Origin: Erythrobacter sp.
GTDB taxonomy: Bacteria > Pseudomonadota > Alphaproteobacteria > Sphingomonadales > Sphingomonadaceae
Assembly (NCBI RefSeq): GCF_035194505.1
Contig: NZ_CP136573.1
Span: forward strand, 1,475,001 to 1,539,000
Length of the DNA: 64,000 bases
Direction of reading: 5' to 3'
Made by a program: the position numbers and the translations under genes. Positions 17,241-26,085 of this stretch are shown here, piece after piece; the stretch's first letter is position 1; every line of letters starts with the position of its first letter. Under the pieces are notes generated by a model. It ran no database searches and was not told where the DNA came from. It was given only the letters and a program-made list of their open reading frames with translations.

Positions 17241-18422
17241 TTACTGCGCCACTGCCGCGAGGGCAGCGATGAACTTGGGCAGGTTGGCGTTCGTCAGACC
17301 GGCGATGTTGATGCGGCCCGAGGCGGCCATGTAGATCGCGTGATCCTCGCGCAGCTGGGCGACCTCTTCCTTGGTCACAGGGAGCGTCGCGAACAGGCCG
17401 TTCTGGCTGCCGAGCGGGGTGAGATCGATCCGCCCCGCCGTGCCAGCGCTGGCCAGCGCATCGCGCACGCCGCGCATCCGGGCGCGCATGTCATCGAGCT
17501 CGGCGAGCCACTGCGCGGTCATGCCCGCATCGTTCAGAATGATCCGCACCACCGCGCCGCCGTGATCGGGCGGCATCGACCATGCCGCGCGCGCCAGCGC
17601 ATTGGCGTTGGAGAAGGCGGTGTCGAGCGAGGCCTGATCCTGACCGAGGATGTAGAATGCGCCGACGCGGTCCCGGTACTGGCCGAAATTCTTGTCGCAG
17701 GAATAGGCGACGAAGGCCTCGGGCACTTTCGCCAGCACCTTGCGCATGCCGGCAGCGTCTTCCTCCATCCCGTGACCGAGGCCCTGATAGGCGGTGTCGA
17801 TGATCGGGAAAGTGCTGCTGCTGGCGAAGGCATCGGCGATCACGTCCCAGTCCTCGGGCGTGTAGTCGATGCCGGTCGGGTTGTGGCAGCAGCCGTGGAT
17901 CAGCACGGCGGTATCCGGCCCGTTCTGCTCGATCGCATCGAGCACCGCGTCGAGATCGGCGGTGCCATCGTGGCGGGCATGCGGGAAGGTGACAAGCTCG
18001 AGCCCGAGATCGGCAAGGATCTGGGCGTGGTTCGGCCAGCTCGGCACGCCCATGCAGACGCGCGTGATGCCCGCCTTCTGCGCCAGCGCCAGTGCGAGCC
18101 GCACCGCGCCCGTGCCGCCCGGGGTCTGCATGCCCTGGATGCGCCCGCCCATGCTGGGATCGCCCGCGCCGAAGACATAGGGCATCAGCGCTGTGACCAT
18201 GCCCATGTCGCCTTCGGGGCCAAGGTAGGATTTGCTGTCCTGCGTATCGACCAGCACCTGCTCGGCCGCCTTGACCGCGGCGAAGACGGGCGTTGCGCCA
18301 TCTTCGGTGCGATAGACGCCGACGCCAAGGTCGATCTTGTCGGCCCGCGGATCGGCAGCATAGAGACGGATCAGGGCGAGCAGCGCATCGGGCGCCTGGG
18401 GGCTGAGTCGTTCAAGCATCAT
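17241..18422 (-). CDS. Aromatic amino acid / aspartate aminotransferase (class I, TyrB/AspC-like)
   Basis: About 393-residue PLP enzyme of the AspC/TyrB subfamily, transferring amino groups between aspartate or aromatic amino acids and 2-oxo acids. Family stretches are KIDLGVGVYRTEDG, LPYVFGAG-like, HGCCHNPTGIDYT, and the PLP-lysine region SCDKNFGQYRDRVGAFY. Two adjacent ATGs (18422, 18419) both give MLERLSPQ; the frame extends to 18458 but without support. Aspartate versus aromatic preference cannot be told from sequence. Confidence 0.93.
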   Translation of the reverse strand: MMLERLSPQAPDALLALIRLYAADPRADKIDLGVGVYRTEDGATPVFAAVKAAEQVLVDTQDSKSYLGPEGDMGMVTALMPYVFGAGDPSMGGRIQGMQTPGGTGAVRLALALAQKAGITRVCMGVPSWPNHAQILADLGLELVTFPHARHDGTADLDAVLDAIEQNGPDTAVLIHGCCHNPTGIDYTPEDWDVIADAFASSSTFPIIDTAYQGLGHGMEEDAAGMRKVLAKVPEAFVAYSCDKNFGQYRDRVGAFYILGQDQASLDTAFSNANALARAAWSMPPDHGGAVVRIILNDAGMTAQWLAELDDMRARMRGVRDALASAGTAGRIDLTPLGSQNGLFATLPVTKEEVAQLREDHAIYMAASGRINIAGLTNANLPKFIAALAAVAQ

Positions 18423-18478
18423 GGGCGGGGCTTTGGCGCGCATGGACGCGCACCGCAACCGGCTTTTCGCGCAATTTT

Positions 18479-19273
18479 CTAGAACGGCAACCAGCGCTGC
18501 TTCTTGGAAAACTTCATGTAGCCCGCATTGACCCCGAGCCTGAGGCCCGCGCCCATGCGGATCGGGATCAGCACCACATCGCCCCAGCGCAGGTAGCTGG
18601 CATGCAGGCCCCCGATGAAATAGGCCTGCCCCTCGCCCGCGGGGAAGCGCTTGAACAGGTCTTCGGTGTCGTTGAGGTTGTAGACCAGCACGAAGGTGTT
18701 GGCGGCATTGGCGCCGGCATCGAAGCCGATCGAGGGGCCGGTCCAGTAGACCGGTTGATCGCCTTCGATCTTGTGGTGCAGCGTGCCCGAACCATAGCGC
18801 GCACCGATGATGAAGGCCCCGCCCGCCTCGCGCCCGACGATATAGGCATTGGGCTTGCCCTGCTTGGCGAGCAGATCCTCGATCATCCGCGCAAGGCCTT
18901 CCGCGCCCTTGCCGAACACGCCTTCAGCCGCACCGATCAGATCATCCTCGCCATAGGTCGTCCCCGGCGCGGCCTCGGTCGCGGTAGCGGGGGGAGCAAG
19001 CGTGGGGTCCGCAGGCGCGGTCGTGGTCGCTGTTTCGCCGGCATCGGGGAAGGACTGGTCGAAATCAGGCTGTGCGGCCGGCGCGCCCTGCTGGGCTGGA
19101 GCTACCAGATCGCCGTCGACGCTGCCCTGCTGGCTAAAGGCCTGGTCGGGATCGAGCCGTTCCAGCTCCTGCGCGGCTGCTTGCCCCGCCAGCGCGACTG
19201 CGGCGAGCAGTCCTGCGCCAAGGCCGGCGATGCGGCGGTGAAAGGTGGAGGAGCGTGCGAACAGCCTCGACAT
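18479..19273 (-). CDS. DUF1134 envelope protein (EipA-like)
   Basis: 264-residue exported protein with an N-terminal signal peptide (LGAGLLAAVALAGQAAA), a low-complexity Pro/Ala/Thr region to about residue 110 and a C-terminal DUF1134 domain (AYIVGREAGGAFIIGARYGSG, GPSIGFDAGANAANTFVLVYNL). In Brucella the homologue EipA is a periplasmic protein needed for envelope integrity. The ATG at 19273 has GGAAAGG about 8 nt upstream; the longer frame to 19354 adds nothing recognisable. It is a single-gene unit divergent from tRNA-Ser. Confidence 0.88.
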   Translation of the reverse strand: MSRLFARSSTFHRRIAGLGAGLLAAVALAGQAAAQELERLDPDQAFSQQGSVDGDLVAPAQQGAPAAQPDFDQSFPDAGETATTTAPADPTLAPPATATEAAPGTTYGEDDLIGAAEGVFGKGAEGLARMIEDLLAKQGKPNAYIVGREAGGAFIIGARYGSGTLHHKIEGDQPVYWTGPSIGFDAGANAANTFVLVYNLNDTEDLFKRFPAGEGQAYFIGGLHASYLRWGDVVLIPIRMGAGLRLGVNAGYMKFSKKQRWLPF

Positions 19274-19487
19274 GGGTTTGCCTTTCCGTTGGCACGCGCA
19301 GTGCCTCAACAATGGGACAAGAAGCCAGATTCCCGTCCGCCGCAAGTCGCGCATCGCCGGAGCGAATCGGAATTGCGACGAGACGTGTCCCGGCTAGATC
19401 GGACTGGCTGAACCGCTGCCGAACCGCCTGTTCGCCCGCGTGAAAGGCGCGCAAAAAGGCGGGGTGCGGTTTTTCTCGCAAGCTCCC

Positions 19488-19516
19488 TTGCCGCTAGCGC
19501 TCATGCCCATTATAGC
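19488..19516 (+). promoter_or_regulatory. Probable sigma-70-type promoter of tRNA-Ser
   Basis: TTGCCG (19488-19493) and TATAGC (19511-19516) are separated by exactly 17 bp. The expected transcription start near 19523 would give a 5' leader of about 22 nt before the mature tRNA at 19545. Placement and spacing fit; not tested. Confidence 0.55.
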
Positions 19517-19544
19517 GCCCCCCTCACAGCCAAGCGATGTGCCC

Positions 19545-19635
19545 GGAGACGTGGGTGAGTGGCTGAAACCAGTTCCCTGCTAAGGAACCGTACTCTATCA
19601 GGGTACCGAGGGTTCGAATCCCTCCGTCTCCGCCA
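19545..19635 (+). tRNA. tRNA-Ser (GCU)
   Basis: A 91-nt class II tRNA including an encoded CCA. The acceptor stem GGAGACG (19545-19551) pairs with CGTCTCC (19625-19631), followed by G and CCA. The anticodon loop reads CTGCTAA with anticodon GCT inside a TTCC/GGAA stem. A long variable arm (TACTCTATCAGGGTA) and the T-loop GGTTCGAATCC are typical of tRNA-Ser. It decodes AGC/AGU. Confidence 0.97.
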
Positions 19636-19658
19636 CAATTCTGCCGCCAGCGCCGGGC

Positions 19659-20285
19659 TTACCAGCGCTCCCCGATCAGCTCCGCCACCGCGTTGACGCG
19701 CTGTTCTGGCACGCCGAGGCCGGATAGTCCCATCACCAGCATCTCGCGCAGCCGCAAGGCAGCCTCGGCGCGGGTTGGGGCGGTTTCGATCAGATTGATC
19801 ATCAGCACCTGGCACAGGCCAAGCCAGTAGACCACGCCCGCCTCAGCCGCCTCGGGCCGCAGCTGTCCGGCAGCGAGCGCGGCGGCGACATCTTCCTTCA
19901 GCCCGCGGTTGAGCGGGTGGGTCTGGCGTGTGGCCGGCACCTGCGAGCGCAGCAGCACCAGCGCACGGCGCGGCTGGCTGAGCGCAAAGTCAGCCCCGAC
20001 CGCCATCCCTCCGGCAATCCGCGCGACCGGATCGGCAACCCCGGCATTGGCGCGGGTCACCCCGGCCTCCACCTCCAGCCGCACCTCGGCCGCGACGGCG
20101 GCGGCGAAATCGTGCTTGCCCTCGAAGTGGTTGAAGAAGCTTCCCTTGGCCACGCCTGCGCGGGCGACCAGTTCGTCGATCGCGATCGCGTCGATCGGGC
20201 GCTCCACCAGCAGATCGAGCCCGGCGGCGATCAGCGCGGCGCGGGTGCGGCGGATGCGGGGCGAAGGGGCTGCCTGAGTGGCCAT
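19659..20285 (-). CDS. TetR-family transcriptional regulator
   Basis: 208-residue repressor of the TetR family. N-terminal HTH: RTRAALIAAGLDLL, ELVARAGVAKGSFFNHFEGKHDF (residues about 12-60). The ligand domain is divergent, so the inducer cannot be read. It is divergent from the aromatic ring-cleavage operon, with two palindromic operators between them, so it very probably controls both that operon and itself. The start is the ATG at 20285; the frame is open to 20480, but this would run through the operators. The predicted promoter puts transcription initiation at or near the ATG, suggesting a leaderless message. Confidence 0.9.
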   Translation of the reverse strand: MATQAAPSPRIRRTRAALIAAGLDLLVERPIDAIAIDELVARAGVAKGSFFNHFEGKHDFAAAVAAEVRLEVEAGVTRANAGVADPVARIAGGMAVGADFALSQPRRALVLLRSQVPATRQTHPLNRGLKEDVAAALAAGQLRPEAAEAGVVYWLGLCQVLMINLIETAPTRAEAALRLREMLVMGLSGLGVPEQRVNAVAELIGERW

Positions 20286-20291
20286 GATGCA

Positions 20292-20320
20292 TGCATACTT
20301 GACCATTCGGTCAGTTTCAA
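20292..20320 (-). promoter_or_regulatory. Predicted tetR promoter
   Basis: Read on the minus strand: TTGAAA (plus 20315-20320), 17 bp, TATGCA (plus 20292-20297). Only 6 bp separate the -10 box from the tetR ATG, so the transcript is likely leaderless. Operator 1 lies inside the spacer. Confidence 0.5.
20300..20313. promoter_or_regulatory. TetR-type operator 1
   Basis: TGACCATTCGGTCA is an inverted repeat with perfect 5-bp arms TGACC/GGTCA around ATTC. It falls between the -35 and -10 boxes of the predicted tetR promoter. Confidence 0.7.
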
Positions 20321-20326
20321 GCACAT

Positions 20327-20340
20327 TGACCAAATAGTCA
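20327..20340. promoter_or_regulatory. TetR-type operator 2
   Basis: TGACCAAATAGTCA, arms TGAC/GTCA, matches operator 1 at 10 of 14 positions. Its centre is 27 bp from that of operator 1, and it lies 46 bp upstream of the ring-cleavage dioxygenase start. Confidence 0.7.
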
Positions 20341-20385
20341 GAAACGAATCGCGCCCGTCGGGAGGCGCTGGTGGGGGGTGGGATC

Positions 20386-21396
20386 ATGGCGATCATCAAG
20401 GTCGAAGACATCGCGCATGTCCGCTTTGCCGCGCCCGACCTCGCGCTGATGCGCAGCTTTCTGGAGGACTTCGGCCTCACCTGTTTCGAGGACAGCGGCA
20501 GGCTCTACGGCAAGGGCAGCGACGGGCGCCCCTTCGTCCATGCCACCGAGACTGGCGAAGCGAAGTTCCTTGGCGTGGGCCTGCGGGCGGCCAGCATCGC
20601 CGATCTTGAAAAGCTCGCCGCGCATGAAGGCGTGGCGGTGGAACCCCTGAGCGAGCCCGGCGGCGGCATGGTCGTGCGCCTGACCGATCCCGACGGCTAC
20701 CATGTCGAGGTGGTCGCCGGACAGAGCACCGAAGCCCCCGCCCCCGTCCCCGCCCCGCAGTTCAACTCCGCCGCCGACAAGCCGCGCCAGCGCAAGACCA
20801 TCCGCCTCGAACCCGCACCCGCCCATGTCCGCCGCATCGGCCATGCGGTGCTCAAGGTCAGCGATTTCCACGCCTCGGAGCGGTGGTGGAAAGAGCGGTT
20901 CGGCTTCCTCACCTCCGACGAGATCGAAGCCGCCCCGAATGTCGCGCTGGGCGCCTTCATGCGCTGCGATCGGGGCGATGTGCCCTCCGATCACCACACC
21001 GTCTTTCTCGCCCAGCTGCCGGGTGCGCTTGGCCTGCTCCACGCCGCCTTCGAGGTCGAGAGCCTCGATGACCTGATGCTTGGCCACGAATATCTGAAAT
21101 CCCGTGAGCGCGAGGCCGCATGGGGCGTGGGCCGGCACATCATGGGCAGCCAGATCTTCGATTACTGGAAGGACCCCTTCGGCAACGAGCTGGAACACTG
21201 GACCGACGGCGATCTGTTCACCGCCGCCGATCCGCCCGCCAAGCAGACCATGCAGGCGCTGCTCGCGGTGCAATGGGGCAGTCACCACCCGATGTTCGCC
21301 GGAAAGATGGCCCCGCCCCCTGGCCTCGTCGCCTTCGTCACCGCAATGCAGCTGCGCATCAAGCGGCTCTTTTCACGCACACCCAAGGAAGTCTGA
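20386..21396 (+). CDS. Extradiol ring-cleavage dioxygenase (two-domain VOC, catechol 2,3-dioxygenase type)
   Basis: 336-residue type I extradiol dioxygenase, expected to open a catechol ring next to its hydroxyls using Fe(II). The N-terminal VOC module (residues 8-112) is degenerate; the C-terminal module (148-275) is catalytic. Iron ligands fit His153 (IGHAVLKV), His219 (LLHAAFEV) and Glu270 (GNELEHW); the second-sphere His251 (GVGRHIMG) and Tyr260 (FDYWKDP) of active enzymes are present. Start ATG 20386 has GGGGGTGGGA upstream. First gene of the TetR-controlled operon. Exact substrate unknown. Confidence 0.88.
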   Translation: MAIIKVEDIAHVRFAAPDLALMRSFLEDFGLTCFEDSGRLYGKGSDGRPFVHATETGEAKFLGVGLRAASIADLEKLAAHEGVAVEPLSEPGGGMVVRLTDPDGYHVEVVAGQSTEAPAPVPAPQFNSAADKPRQRKTIRLEPAPAHVRRIGHAVLKVSDFHASERWWKERFGFLTSDEIEAAPNVALGAFMRCDRGDVPSDHHTVFLAQLPGALGLLHAAFEVESLDDLMLGHEYLKSREREAAWGVGRHIMGSQIFDYWKDPFGNELEHWTDGDLFTAADPPAKQTMQALLAVQWGSHHPMFAGKMAPPPGLVAFVTAMQLRIKRLFSRTPKEV

Positions 21397-21400
21397 ACCC

Positions 21401-22240
21401 ATGAAACTCTGCACCTTCACGCATGGCGGCAAGACCCGCACCGGCATCATCGTCGGCGATACCGTGGTCGAAACCGGCGTTGCTGGTACGATGATCGAAC
21501 TGATCCGCGACTGGGACGCGCTGAAGCCCGGCCTCGAAGCCAAGGCGGCGACCGGCGAAGGCATCCCGCTTGCCGAGGTCAAGCTCGAAGCGCCGGTCCA
21601 GCGTCCGGGCAAGATTTTCGCGATCGGCCTCAACTATGCCGATCACATCGCCGAAAGCGGTCTTGGCACGCCCGAGCGGCAGGTGTGGTTCACCAAGGCG
21701 CAGACATCCGTGAACGCGCCCTACGACCCGATCCTGATCGCGCGCGGCACCATGACGCCGGATTACGAGGCGGAACTGGTCGCGGTGATCGGCAAGGGCG
21801 GCAAGCACATCGCCGCGGCCGACGCGCCCGCCGCGATCTTCGGCTATTGCGTTGGCAATGATGTCACCGAGCGCATGTGGCAGCACGCCGTGCCGCAATG
21901 GGCGCTCGGCAAGAGCTTCGATACCCACGCGCCGATGGGCCCTTGGATCGTCACGGCCGATGAAATTGGCGATCCCCACGATCTCGGCATCCGCTGCTTT
22001 GTAAATGGCGAGGAGCGGCAGAATTCGAACACGAAGCACCTCGTCTACAATGTGTGGCAGCAGGTCGAGCACCTTTCGGTCGGCATGACGCTGGAGCCGG
22101 GTGATTGCCTGTTCACCGGCACGCCCGGCGGCATCGGCGCGGCGATGGACCCGCGCCAGTTCCTCAAGGACGGCGACGTCGTGGGCACGGAGATCGACGG
22201 GATAGGCCATATCGAGGGCACGATGGTAGCGGAAGGCTGA
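21401..22240 (+). CDS. Fumarylacetoacetate hydrolase family protein
   Basis: 279-residue FAH-fold enzyme. Such proteins hydrolyse or decarboxylate the 2-oxo acids produced by aromatic ring cleavage. Typical features are IFAIGLNYADHIAESG, TPDYEAELVAVIGKGGKHI with the metal-binding Glu residues, GNDVTERMWQ, and the C-terminal CLFTGTPGGIGAAMDP. Start ATG 21401 is 4 bp after the dioxygenase stop. It probably acts directly on the dioxygenase product; whether as hydrolase, hydratase or decarboxylase is not decidable here. Confidence 0.93.
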   Translation: MKLCTFTHGGKTRTGIIVGDTVVETGVAGTMIELIRDWDALKPGLEAKAATGEGIPLAEVKLEAPVQRPGKIFAIGLNYADHIAESGLGTPERQVWFTKAQTSVNAPYDPILIARGTMTPDYEAELVAVIGKGGKHIAAADAPAAIFGYCVGNDVTERMWQHAVPQWALGKSFDTHAPMGPWIVTADEIGDPHDLGIRCFVNGEERQNSNTKHLVYNVWQQVEHLSVGMTLEPGDCLFTGTPGGIGAAMDPRQFLKDGDVVGTEIDGIGHIEGTMVAEG

Positions 22241-22244
22241 GGCT

Positions 22245-22988
22245 ATGCGGCTTCTGATCATCGGGACATCCGGCAACAGTGGGCTGGCACTGACGAAAGT
22301 GGCGCTGGCGCGCGGGCATCAGGTCACCGCCTATGTTCGCAGTGCCGAAAAGCTGCAGTCCCTGCTGGGCGCACAAGCTGTTCCGGGGCTGACCATACGG
22401 ACCGGCACCCTTGATGATCACGCCGCGCTGGCCGATGCAATGGCGGGGCAGGGCGCGGTCATCAACGCCGCCGGGAATGCCACGACCGATCCGGACTACG
22501 TGCCGATGGTTCAGTCTCTGATTGGCGATGCCGAAGCGGCGCTGGGCGCTGGCGGGCGGCTCTGGCTGTTCGGCGGGGCGGCTGCGCTCGACGTGCCGGG
22601 CTTTGAGGTGCGGGCGGCCGACCTGCCGGTGATCCCGAAAGTCTACAAGCAGCACATCCACACCCTGGCGCGCGTTTCGGCAACCGCGCTGGACTGGTCG
22701 ATGCTCTGCCCCGGCCCCATGGTTTCGGCGCAGTCATGCCAGCCATGCGAGGGGCTAAGGGTCAGTGCCGACTGCTGGCCGGTGGAAGGCCCTGCTCCGG
22801 GCGGACTGTTCAAGACGGTTCGCATCCTCAAGACCTTCAAGCAGCGCATGCCCGAAATGATCGTGACCTATGAGGATGCCGCCCGGGTCATCCTCGACAA
22901 TCTTGGAGCCAACGGGCCGTTTTCACGAAAGCGGGTCGGCCTCGCCCTGCCGCTGGGGCAGACGGGGGCCAAGCCGGGGGGCTTTTGA
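22245..22988 (+). CDS. NAD(P)-binding protein, atypical SDR
   Basis: 247-residue Rossmann-fold protein with the dinucleotide motif LIIGTSGNSGLAL (G-x-x-G-x-x-G) at residues 4-16, similar to NAD(P)H-binding atypical SDRs that act as quinone or flavin reductases or isomerases. No YxxxK catalytic pair is clear. It starts 4 bp after the FAH gene and ends 2 bp before the FAD hydroxylase, so it is part of the operon. It could reduce an intermediate or supply reducing power; the role is inferred from position. Confidence 0.82.
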   Translation: MRLLIIGTSGNSGLALTKVALARGHQVTAYVRSAEKLQSLLGAQAVPGLTIRTGTLDDHAALADAMAGQGAVINAAGNATTDPDYVPMVQSLIGDAEAALGAGGRLWLFGGAAALDVPGFEVRAADLPVIPKVYKQHIHTLARVSATALDWSMLCPGPMVSAQSCQPCEGLRVSADCWPVEGPAPGGLFKTVRILKTFKQRMPEMIVTYEDAARVILDNLGANGPFSRKRVGLALPLGQTGAKPGGF

Positions 22989-22990
22989 TA

Positions 22991-24475
22991 ATGCCGCAGC
23001 AGCCCGCCTTCGCCTGCCCAAGCGCCTGCGACGTCCTGATCATCGGCGGCGGGCCGACGGGCGTGACGCTGGCCTCGCTGCTCGCACTGCGCGGTGTGCG
23101 GGTGATCGTGGCGGAGAAGGAGGCGGAGATATTCCCCCTCCCCCGCGCGGCGCATATCGATCACGAAGGCATGCGCATCCTGCAGGAAGCGGGCGCGGCA
23201 GAAGCGGTGATGGCGACCAGCCGCCGCGCTGACGCTTACGAGTTTCGCAATGCGCGTGGTCGCATGCTGATGGCCTTCAACGGCGCGCAGAATATCGGCC
23301 CGGGCGGCTGGCCGATCGCCAACATGATCCACCAGCCCTCGGTCGAGGCGGCCCTGCGCCATGCCCTGTCCGAGCGGGCCCCGGATGCGCTGCGCAGCGG
23401 GTGGGAGATGCTGTCCTTCAGCGAAGACAAAGAGGGTGTCACCGCGCATTTCGCCACTCCGGAAGGCGAGCGTTCCGTCCGCGCGCGCTGGCTGGTCGGC
23501 GCGGATGGCGCGCGCAGTCCGGTGCGCAAGGCCTGCGGGATCACCTTCGAGGATCTGGGCTTCGAGGAGCCGTGGCTGGTGGTCGACGTGCTGGTCGATG
23601 ATCCCTCGCGCCTGCCCACCGCCAACCTGCAGATCTGCGACCCCGCGCGCCCCACCACCTGCGTGCTGATGGGCGAAGGCCGGCACCGCTGGGAGTTCAT
23701 GATCCTGCCCGGCGAAAACCCGGAAGAACTGAGCAGCGACGCCTCGGTGGAGCGGCTGCTTGGCCCCTGGAATGTCGCAGGCGCGGTCCGGATCGAGCGC
23801 AAGGCCGTCTACACCTTCCGCGCCCGCATCGCCGAGGAATGGCGCAAGGGCCGCGTGCTGCTGGCGGGGGACGCCGCGCATCAGACCCCGCCCTTTGCCG
23901 GGCAAGGGATGTGTTCGGGACTGAGGGACGCGGGTAATCTCGCATGGAAGCTGGCGGCGGTGTCGCGGGGCGAGGCGCGCGAGGACTTGCTGGATAGCTA
24001 CCAGCCCGAACGCGCACCCAATCTGCGCGCCACGATCGACATGGCGATCATGATGGGCCGGATGGTGTGCATCACCAGCCGCTTTGGCGCAGCTGTGCGC
24101 GATGCCAAGTTTGCGCTGGCCCGCATACTGGGCAAGCTGCCCGACGGCCCGCCTGCCTATCCGCCGCTCGGCGCCGGAGCGATCCTTGCCGGATCACCGG
24201 GAGCGGGCAGCTATTTCCCGCAAGCCCTTGGCGCCGCGGGCGAGCGGCTCGACGATGTGCTGGGGCCGGAGGCATGGCTGATCACCCGCGCGGCGCTGGC
24301 GGGCGAAGAATTCGCACCCTTTGCCGCGATGCTTGGCGGCTGGCTCGATGCCCACGGGGCTGAGGCGGTGGTGGTGCGGCCCGATCGCTTCGTCTTCGCA
24401 AGCGGCGATGATCCCGCCGCTCTGGCGCAATCGTGGCAGACTGCGGTCGCCTCCCCGCTCAGAACGACTGGCTGA
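22991..24475 (+). CDS. FAD-dependent aromatic hydroxylase (MhpA/phenol hydroxylase-like)
   Basis: 494-residue class A flavoprotein monooxygenase, which inserts a hydroxyl ortho to an existing one using NAD(P)H and oxygen. FAD motifs are complete: GGGPTGVTLA near residue 17, the DG motif GADGARSPVRKA near residue 175, and GDAAHQTPPFAGQGM near residue 295. A C-terminal thioredoxin-like tail of about 100 residues is present as in MhpA-type enzymes. It would make the catechol for the extradiol dioxygenase. The ATG at 22991 is used; a TTG two codons earlier overlaps the upstream stop. The end overlaps the convergent TpsB remnant by 17 bp. Confidence 0.92.
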   Translation: MPQQPAFACPSACDVLIIGGGPTGVTLASLLALRGVRVIVAEKEAEIFPLPRAAHIDHEGMRILQEAGAAEAVMATSRRADAYEFRNARGRMLMAFNGAQNIGPGGWPIANMIHQPSVEAALRHALSERAPDALRSGWEMLSFSEDKEGVTAHFATPEGERSVRARWLVGADGARSPVRKACGITFEDLGFEEPWLVVDVLVDDPSRLPTANLQICDPARPTTCVLMGEGRHRWEFMILPGENPEELSSDASVERLLGPWNVAGAVRIERKAVYTFRARIAEEWRKGRVLLAGDAAHQTPPFAGQGMCSGLRDAGNLAWKLAAVSRGEAREDLLDSYQPERAPNLRATIDMAIMMGRMVCITSRFGAAVRDAKFALARILGKLPDGPPAYPPLGAGAILAGSPGAGSYFPQALGAAGERLDDVLGPEAWLITRAALAGEEFAPFAAMLGGWLDAHGAEAVVVRPDRFVFASGDDPAALAQSWQTAVASPLRTTG

Positions 24476-25031
24476 CCCTGAGATTGATGCGCGGCTGCTT
24501 GTCGCCGGTGTCGTAGCGCGGCTCGGTGAGCGGCACGGCGACTTCGAGATCGAAATCGAGATTGCCGGTGACATCCGCCCGCAGGCCCGCGCCGCTCGAT
24601 GCGAGCGATCCGTCACCAAAGCCGCCATCAAGATTGCGCACCATGCCGCCATCGGCAAAGGCGTAGAGTTGCAGGTGATCGACCGCGCCCAATGCCTTGG
24701 GCCAGTCGTAACGCAGCTCGCCCACGCCCGCGACGCCCTGATCGCCCACCCGCTGGGCAAAGTCATAGCCGCGCAGGAAGGCATTGCCGCCGAGCACGAA
24801 GTTTTCGCCGATCAGCAGAGGATCGGTGGAGAATTGGCCGTTCGCCGCGAGCGACAGGCTCACGCGCGCAGCAAGACTGCGGCGCCAGTTCAGCCACCAC
24901 GACAGCGTGGTGAAGCCGGGCGGCGCATCGAGGCCCGACGCAAGCGGATCGCCGAGCTGCGTAGCGCCGAGCGCATCGAAACCCTGCGTGATCGTCGCCC
25001 TGCCCTGCAAGGTGCCGCCAGCCAGCGGGCT
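24459..25031 (-). pseudogene. TpsB/ShlB-FhaC family outer-membrane transporter, C-terminal remnant
   Basis: Only the last ~190 residues remain of a two-partner-secretion or polypeptide-transport barrel. Visible strands include ATITQGFDALGA, the family motif FVLGGNAFLRGYDF (FxxGG...RGY), GVGELRYDW and the terminal LRVSQSF with a C-terminal aromatic, as in beta-barrel proteins. The frame runs without a plausible start into the IS terminal repeat at 25032. Intact family members have about 550 residues, so POTRA domains and half the barrel are missing. No TpsA partner is seen. Confidence 0.8.
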
Positions 25032-25057
25032 TGTCCGTCGTCAGAACATTCGGCACA
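25032..25057 (+). repeat. IS terminal inverted repeat, left end
   Basis: Starts TGTCCGTCGTCAG and ends CGGCACA; matches the right end at 19 of 26 positions. Confidence 0.75.
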
Positions 25058-25105
25058 ACACGGGGCGTAAATTAGCGGAGTGCGGGCCTCGTCCGGGGGT
25101 TGATG

Positions 25106-26085
25106 TTACGCGGCGAGGTTGCGGTGTTGCAAGCGCCGATGTTCGATGGTCTGTCGCTTGATCCTTTCACGCTGTTTGATGATGGCTGGGGCCCTGCCGA
25201 AGTAGGCGTCGGCGGGTGTCACGTTGGACAGCGCTTCGTGATAACGCTGGTGGTTATAGTGCTCGACGAAGGCCTCGATCTGGGCCTCGAGGTCGCCGGG
25301 CAGGAAGTAGTTCTCCAGCAGGATGCGGTTTTTCAGGGTCTGGTGCCAGCGCTCGATCTTGCCCTGGGTTTGCGGGTGCATCGGGGCGCCGCGCACGTGG
25401 CTCATCTTGTTGGCCTCGATGTATTCCGCCAGTTCTCCCGCGATGTAACTGGGACCATTATCGCTGAGCAGCCTTGGCTTGTGCAGCACCGTGGCGCTGT
25501 CGCAGCCGGAAGCTGCCAGGGCGAGGTCCAGCGTGTCGGTCACATCCTCGGCCCGCATGTTGGTGCACAGCTTCCAGGCGATGATATAGCGCGAGAAGTC
25601 GTCGAGCACGGTGGAGAGATACATCCAGCCCCACCCGATGATCTTGAAGTAGGTAAAATCGGTCTGCCACATCTCGTTTGGCCGGGTGGTCTTGGTATGG
25701 AACGCATCAGCCGCTTTCACCACGACATAGGCCGGGCTGGTGATTAGGTCGTGTGCTTTCAGCAGGCGGTAAACCGTGGCTTCGGACACAAAGTATTGGC
25801 GTTCATCGGTAAATCGCACGGCCAGTTCGCGTGGGGACAGCTCGCTGTAATCCAGCGCGAGTCCGACGATCTGATCCTGCACCTCAGGCGCGATGCGGTT
25901 CCACACCCGGCTCGGCGCGGAGGGCGATCTTCCAGCGCCTCCGGCCCGCCCTCGAGATAGCGGTCATACCAGCGGTAGAAGGTCCGACGGGCGATGCCCA
26001 GCTTGTCGAGCGTCCGCTTGGCGGGCAGGTGGGACTGCTCGACGACCCTGATGATCTCAAGCTTCTCGGATGCGGGATACCTCAT
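25106..26085 (-). pseudogene. IS3-family transposase orfB, frameshifted
   Basis: DDE integrase subunit. The HTH half starts MRYPASEKLEII (ATG 26085, overlapping the orfA stop by 4 bp) and runs to LEDRPPRRA; the catalytic half resumes in another frame at PSRVWNRIAPEVQ. Total length is 3n+2, so one base is missing around 25905-25920 compared with related elements, where the two halves are in one frame. The DDE residues are present (WQTDFTY, LLSDNGPSY, HPQTQGKIERWH). Unless this is a recoding site, the transposase is split and probably inactive. Confidence 0.75.
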
